A DNA stretch of 7,711 nt from Betaproteobacteria bacterium. Lineage in GTDB: Bacteria; Pseudomonadota; Gammaproteobacteria; Burkholderiales; SG8-39. The position numbers and the translations under genes were made by a program. The notes under the pieces are model-generated. The model did not search any database and was not told the origin of the DNA. It was given only the letters and a program-made list of their open reading frames with translations. Location of the stretch: the NCBI GenBank assembly GCA_947467405.1, contig CANIIN010000109.1, positions 1 through 7,711 of the forward strand, read 5' to 3'. Below are positions 5,493 through 7,711 of the stretch, piece after piece. Each line of letters opens with the position of its first letter. Within the stretch, counting starts at the first letter, position 1.

Positions 5493-7238
5493 ATGGCTGA
5501 ACGCAAAACCAAGACTGGCGCCAAGAAGGCAGCCAAGAAGAGTGGCAACAAGGCTGCCCCCAAGGCGCTGAACTGGCGCTCCAAGCTCATTACCGCCGGC
5601 GTGTCGCGCGCGCCCAACCGCGCCATGCTGCGCGCCGTGGGCTTTGGCGACCGCGACTTCGTGAAACCCATCGTCGGCGTGGCCAACGGCTACTCCAACA
5701 TGAACCCCTGCAACGCCGGCATCCAGGTGCTGGTGGACAAGGCCATGGCCGCGCTGCGTGGCGCCGGCGCCATGCCGCAGGTATTCGGCACCCCGACCAT
5801 CACCGACGGCATTGGCATGGGCACCGAGGCGATGAAGTACTCGCTGGTGTCGCGTGAAGTCATTGCCGATGCCATCGAGACCTCGGTCAACGGCCAGGCC
5901 ATGGACGGCGTGCTGGTGTGCGGCGGCTGCGACAAGAACATGCCGGCCGGCATGATGGCCATGGCGCGCATGAACGTGCCCGGCATCTACGTCTATGCCG
6001 GCACCATCAAGCCGGGCCGCTGGAAGGGCCAGGATCTCACCGTGGTGTCGGTGTTCGAGGCGGTGGGCGCCTATTCGGCCGGCAACATGAAGGATGCCGA
6101 CTTCATCGGCATCGAGCGCAATGCCTGCCCGAGCGTGGGCGCCTGCGGCGGCATGTTCACCGCCAACACGATGTCCTCGTCGTTCGAGGCGCTGGGCATG
6201 AGCCTGATGGGTTCGTCGCAGATGGCCTCGCCGGACGCCGAGAAGGCCGATTCCGCTGCCGAGTCCGCCAAGGTGCTGGTCAACGCCATTAAGAACAACA
6301 TCCGCCCGCTCGACATCATCACGCGAAAATCGATTGAAAACGCCATTGCGCTGGTCATGGCGACCGGCGGTTCCACCAACGCCGTGCTGCATTACCTGGC
6401 CATCGCCAGCGCCGCGGGCGTGAAATGGACCATCGACGACTTCGAGCGCGTGCGTCGCAAGGTGCCGGTGCTGTGCGACCTGAAGCCCTCGGGCAAGTAT
6501 GTGGCAGTGGACTTCCACCGCGCCGGCGGCGTGCCGCAGGTGCTGAAGATCCTGCTGGCCAATGGCCTCCTGCACGGCGATTGCCTGACCATCACCGGCC
6601 GCACCATGGCCCAGGAGTTGGCGAAGATTCCGAGCCGCCCGCGCAAGGACCAGGACGTCATTCGTCCGTTCAACAAGCCGATCTACAAGCAGGGCCACCT
6701 CGCCATCTTGAAGGGCAACCTGTCGCCGGACGGCTGCGTGGCCAAGATCACCGGACTGGTGAACCCGTCCATCACCGGCCCGGCCCGCGTGTTCAATTCC
6801 GAGCCGGAGTGCATGAAGGCCATCATGGCCAAGAAGATCAAGGCCGGCGACGTGGTGGTAATCCGCTACGAAGGCCCCAAAGGCGGTCCCGGCATGCAGG
6901 AGATGTTAGCGCCGACTTCCGCGTTGATCGGCCAGGGACTTGGTGACTCCATTGGTCTGATCACCGATGGCCGGTTCTCCGGCGGCACCTGGGGCATGGT
7001 GGTCGGACACGTCGCCCCCGAGGCCTATCTGGGCGGCCCGATCGCCTTGATCGAAGAGGGCGACTCCATCACCATCGACGCGCACAAGCTGCTGATCAAG
7101 CTGAATGTGTCGAACAAGGTGCTGGCCGAACGTCGCGCCAAGTGGAAGCAGCCGGCACCGCGCTACACCCGCGGCCTGATGGCCAAGTACATGAAGCTGG
7201 TGTCGCCGGCCACGACGGGAGCCGTCACCGACCTGTAA
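5493..7238 (+). CDS. ilvD: Dihydroxy-acid dehydratase (IlvD), probably [2Fe-2S] type
   Basis: The enzyme dehydrates 2,3-dihydroxy-isovalerate and 2,3-dihydroxy-3-methylvalerate to 2-keto acids, the third step of valine/isoleucine (and leucine precursor) synthesis in the cytoplasm. The protein has 581 residues. The three expected cluster cysteines are Cys73 (NMNPCNAG), Cys146 (GGCDKNMPAG) and Cys218 (CPSVGACGG). Mg2+ site residues are Asp105 (TDGIGMG), Asp147 and Lys148 (usually carboxylated), and Glu460. The catalytic Ser of GRFSGGTWG is Ser496. The RAPNRAMLRAVGF / VGVANGYSNMNPCN style resembles the cyanobacterial-type enzymes, shown to carry [2Fe-2S], more than E. coli IlvD (616 aa, [4Fe-4S]); the cluster type is inferred. 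Residues 4-24 form an unusual Lys/Ala-rich leader ahead of the conserved start at about Asn27. It is monocistronic here: its own ribosome site and candidate promoter lie upstream, and an intrinsic terminator follows. Confidence 0.97.
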   Translation: MAERKTKTGAKKAAKKSGNKAAPKALNWRSKLITAGVSRAPNRAMLRAVGFGDRDFVKPIVGVANGYSNMNPCNAGIQVLVDKAMAALRGAGAMPQVFGTPTITDGIGMGTEAMKYSLVSREVIADAIETSVNGQAMDGVLVCGGCDKNMPAGMMAMARMNVPGIYVYAGTIKPGRWKGQDLTVVSVFEAVGAYSAGNMKDADFIGIERNACPSVGACGGMFTANTMSSSFEALGMSLMGSSQMASPDAEKADSAAESAKVLVNAIKNNIRPLDIITRKSIENAIALVMATGGSTNAVLHYLAIASAAGVKWTIDDFERVRRKVPVLCDLKPSGKYVAVDFHRAGGVPQVLKILLANGLLHGDCLTITGRTMAQELAKIPSRPRKDQDVIRPFNKPIYKQGHLAILKGNLSPDGCVAKITGLVNPSITGPARVFNSEPECMKAIMAKKIKAGDVVVIRYEGPKGGPGMQEMLAPTSALIGQGLGDSIGLITDGRFSGGTWGMVVGHVAPEAYLGGPIALIEEGDSITIDAHKLLIKLNVSNKVLAERRAKWKQPAPRYTRGLMAKYMKLVSPATTGAVTDL

Positions 7239-7262
7239 TTGGGTGCCGCAGCAGTTTCCGGC

Positions 7263-7305
7263 GAAGGCCGTTTCGGGGTGACCTGGAACGGCCTTCAGTA
7301 TTTTT
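7263..7305 (+). terminator. Rho-independent terminator of ilvD
   Basis: A 15-bp stem (7263-7277 with 7282-7296, two G-U pairs) with a GTGA loop is followed by AGTATTTTT (7297-7305). It begins 24 bases after the ilvD stop. The right arm and T-run overlap the last codons and stop (7295-7297) of the opposing FecR-domain gene. On the - strand there is no T-run, so it works clearly only for ilvD. Confidence 0.85.
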
Positions 7306-7711
7306 GCGGACTGTCCATGAAGGCCTGCGACGGACGCCGTCCAACCAGGGCTTCCAGCATGATGAGTTCGTCGTCGGTGTGATTGGCCACGTTGGCCGGC
7401 ACGATGGCGTCGGCGCGCCGGTCGCCGTAGATGTAGCGCGGCGATTCGTGGTGCGTGGTCGTGTAGGAATCGCTGGCCGAGCCGTTGGCGGACGCGATGT
7501 CGGCCGTGCCGTAGCAGAGACAGAAATAGGTGCGGCCGCGCTGCGCCTCGATATAGCCGCCGGTGCCGCGAATGCCGATGGTGGCCGAGGGCGTGAGGAT
7601 GCGACGCGGATGGCCGGTGGCAAAAACACTCAGCAGCCGGCCGGTGAGCACGCGCGCCATGCTGATCAGGGCGTCGGTGCCCGAGAGTTCCACGCGCGTC
7701 GCGCCGCGCAC
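7295..7711 (-). CDS. FecR-domain protein (C-terminal part; 5' end beyond window)
   Basis: 138 residues up to the TGA at 7295-7297 are visible, and the frame remains open at the right edge. The hallmark is LTPSATIGIRGTGGYIE (39-55 of the visible part), the FecR-domain strand pair containing the typical ATxGIRGT motif. FecR domains occur in the periplasmic part of iron-citrate anti-sigma regulators and in many secreted or envelope proteins of otherwise unknown role. The visible part has no membrane segment. After the domain comes TYFCLCYGTADI (61-72), with two Cys separated by one residue, and a C-terminal tail with DDELIMLEALVGRRP (113-127). No fecI-like sigma gene or TonB receptor is in the window, so a role in iron signalling is not supported; a stand-alone FecR-domain envelope protein is more likely. 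The gene converges on ilvD and its stop lies in the ilvD terminator. Confidence 0.82.
   Translation of the reverse strand: MRGATRVELSGTDALISMARVLTGRLLSVFATGHPRRILTPSATIGIRGTGGYIEAQRGRTYFCLCYGTADIASANGSASDSYTTTHHESPRYIYGDRRADAIVPANVANHTDDELIMLEALVGRRPSQAFMDSPQKY

Noticed and set aside
5451..6698. A 415-codon - strand frame opposite ilvD
   Set aside because: The translation is His/Gly/Ala/Val-rich, the typical antisense shadow of a GC-rich gene. The ilvD frame has all catalytic motifs.

Overview
The window is GC-rich, gene-dense bacterial chromosome. The gene content (Lgt, IlvD, a YecA/YgfB-type UPF0149 protein with a SEC-C tail, a YdcH/DUF465 protein and a FecR-domain protein) points to a proteobacterium, most likely a gammaproteobacterium of environmental type. 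This is inferred from protein families only. No rRNA, complete tRNA, CRISPR array, transposase or phage gene is visible, and I found no convincing undescribed multi-gene system. The main value lies in ordinary genes and in several structured intergenic stretches.

Left part (1-1775, + strand): the 3' end of a short-chain dehydrogenase of the HSD17B4/MFE-2-like type, then a candidate 49-residue ORF (557-706), then a complete luciferase-like (LLM) flavin/F420 oxidoreductase of the Rv3520c type (732-1775). The gaps are 29 and 25 bases, so the three probably form one transcript with an oxidoreductive catabolic role, possibly lipid- or steroid-like. A strong 19-bp hairpin (1782-1824) and a 17-bp tandem duplication (1834-1867) follow at the convergent junction.

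Middle part (1870-5289, - strand, read from right to left): lgt (4489-5289), ydcH-like (4222-4437), yecA-like (3254-3973) and an MFS transporter (1870-3066). A 74-bp inverted-repeat element with a dRS3-like core (3125-3198) separates yecA-like from the transporter. The 248-bp ydcH/yecA gap contains several potential hairpins, two of which are mutually exclusive. These genes are housekeeping or of general function and need not work as one pathway.

Right part (5290-7711): a divergent intergenic region with a tRNA T-arm-like motif in the lgt leader and a candidate ilvD promoter, then ilvD (5493-7238, branched-chain amino acid synthesis) with a Lys/Ala-rich N-terminal extension. A good intrinsic terminator (7263-7305) follows, and its stem contains the stop codon of the convergent FecR-domain gene, which runs off the right edge.
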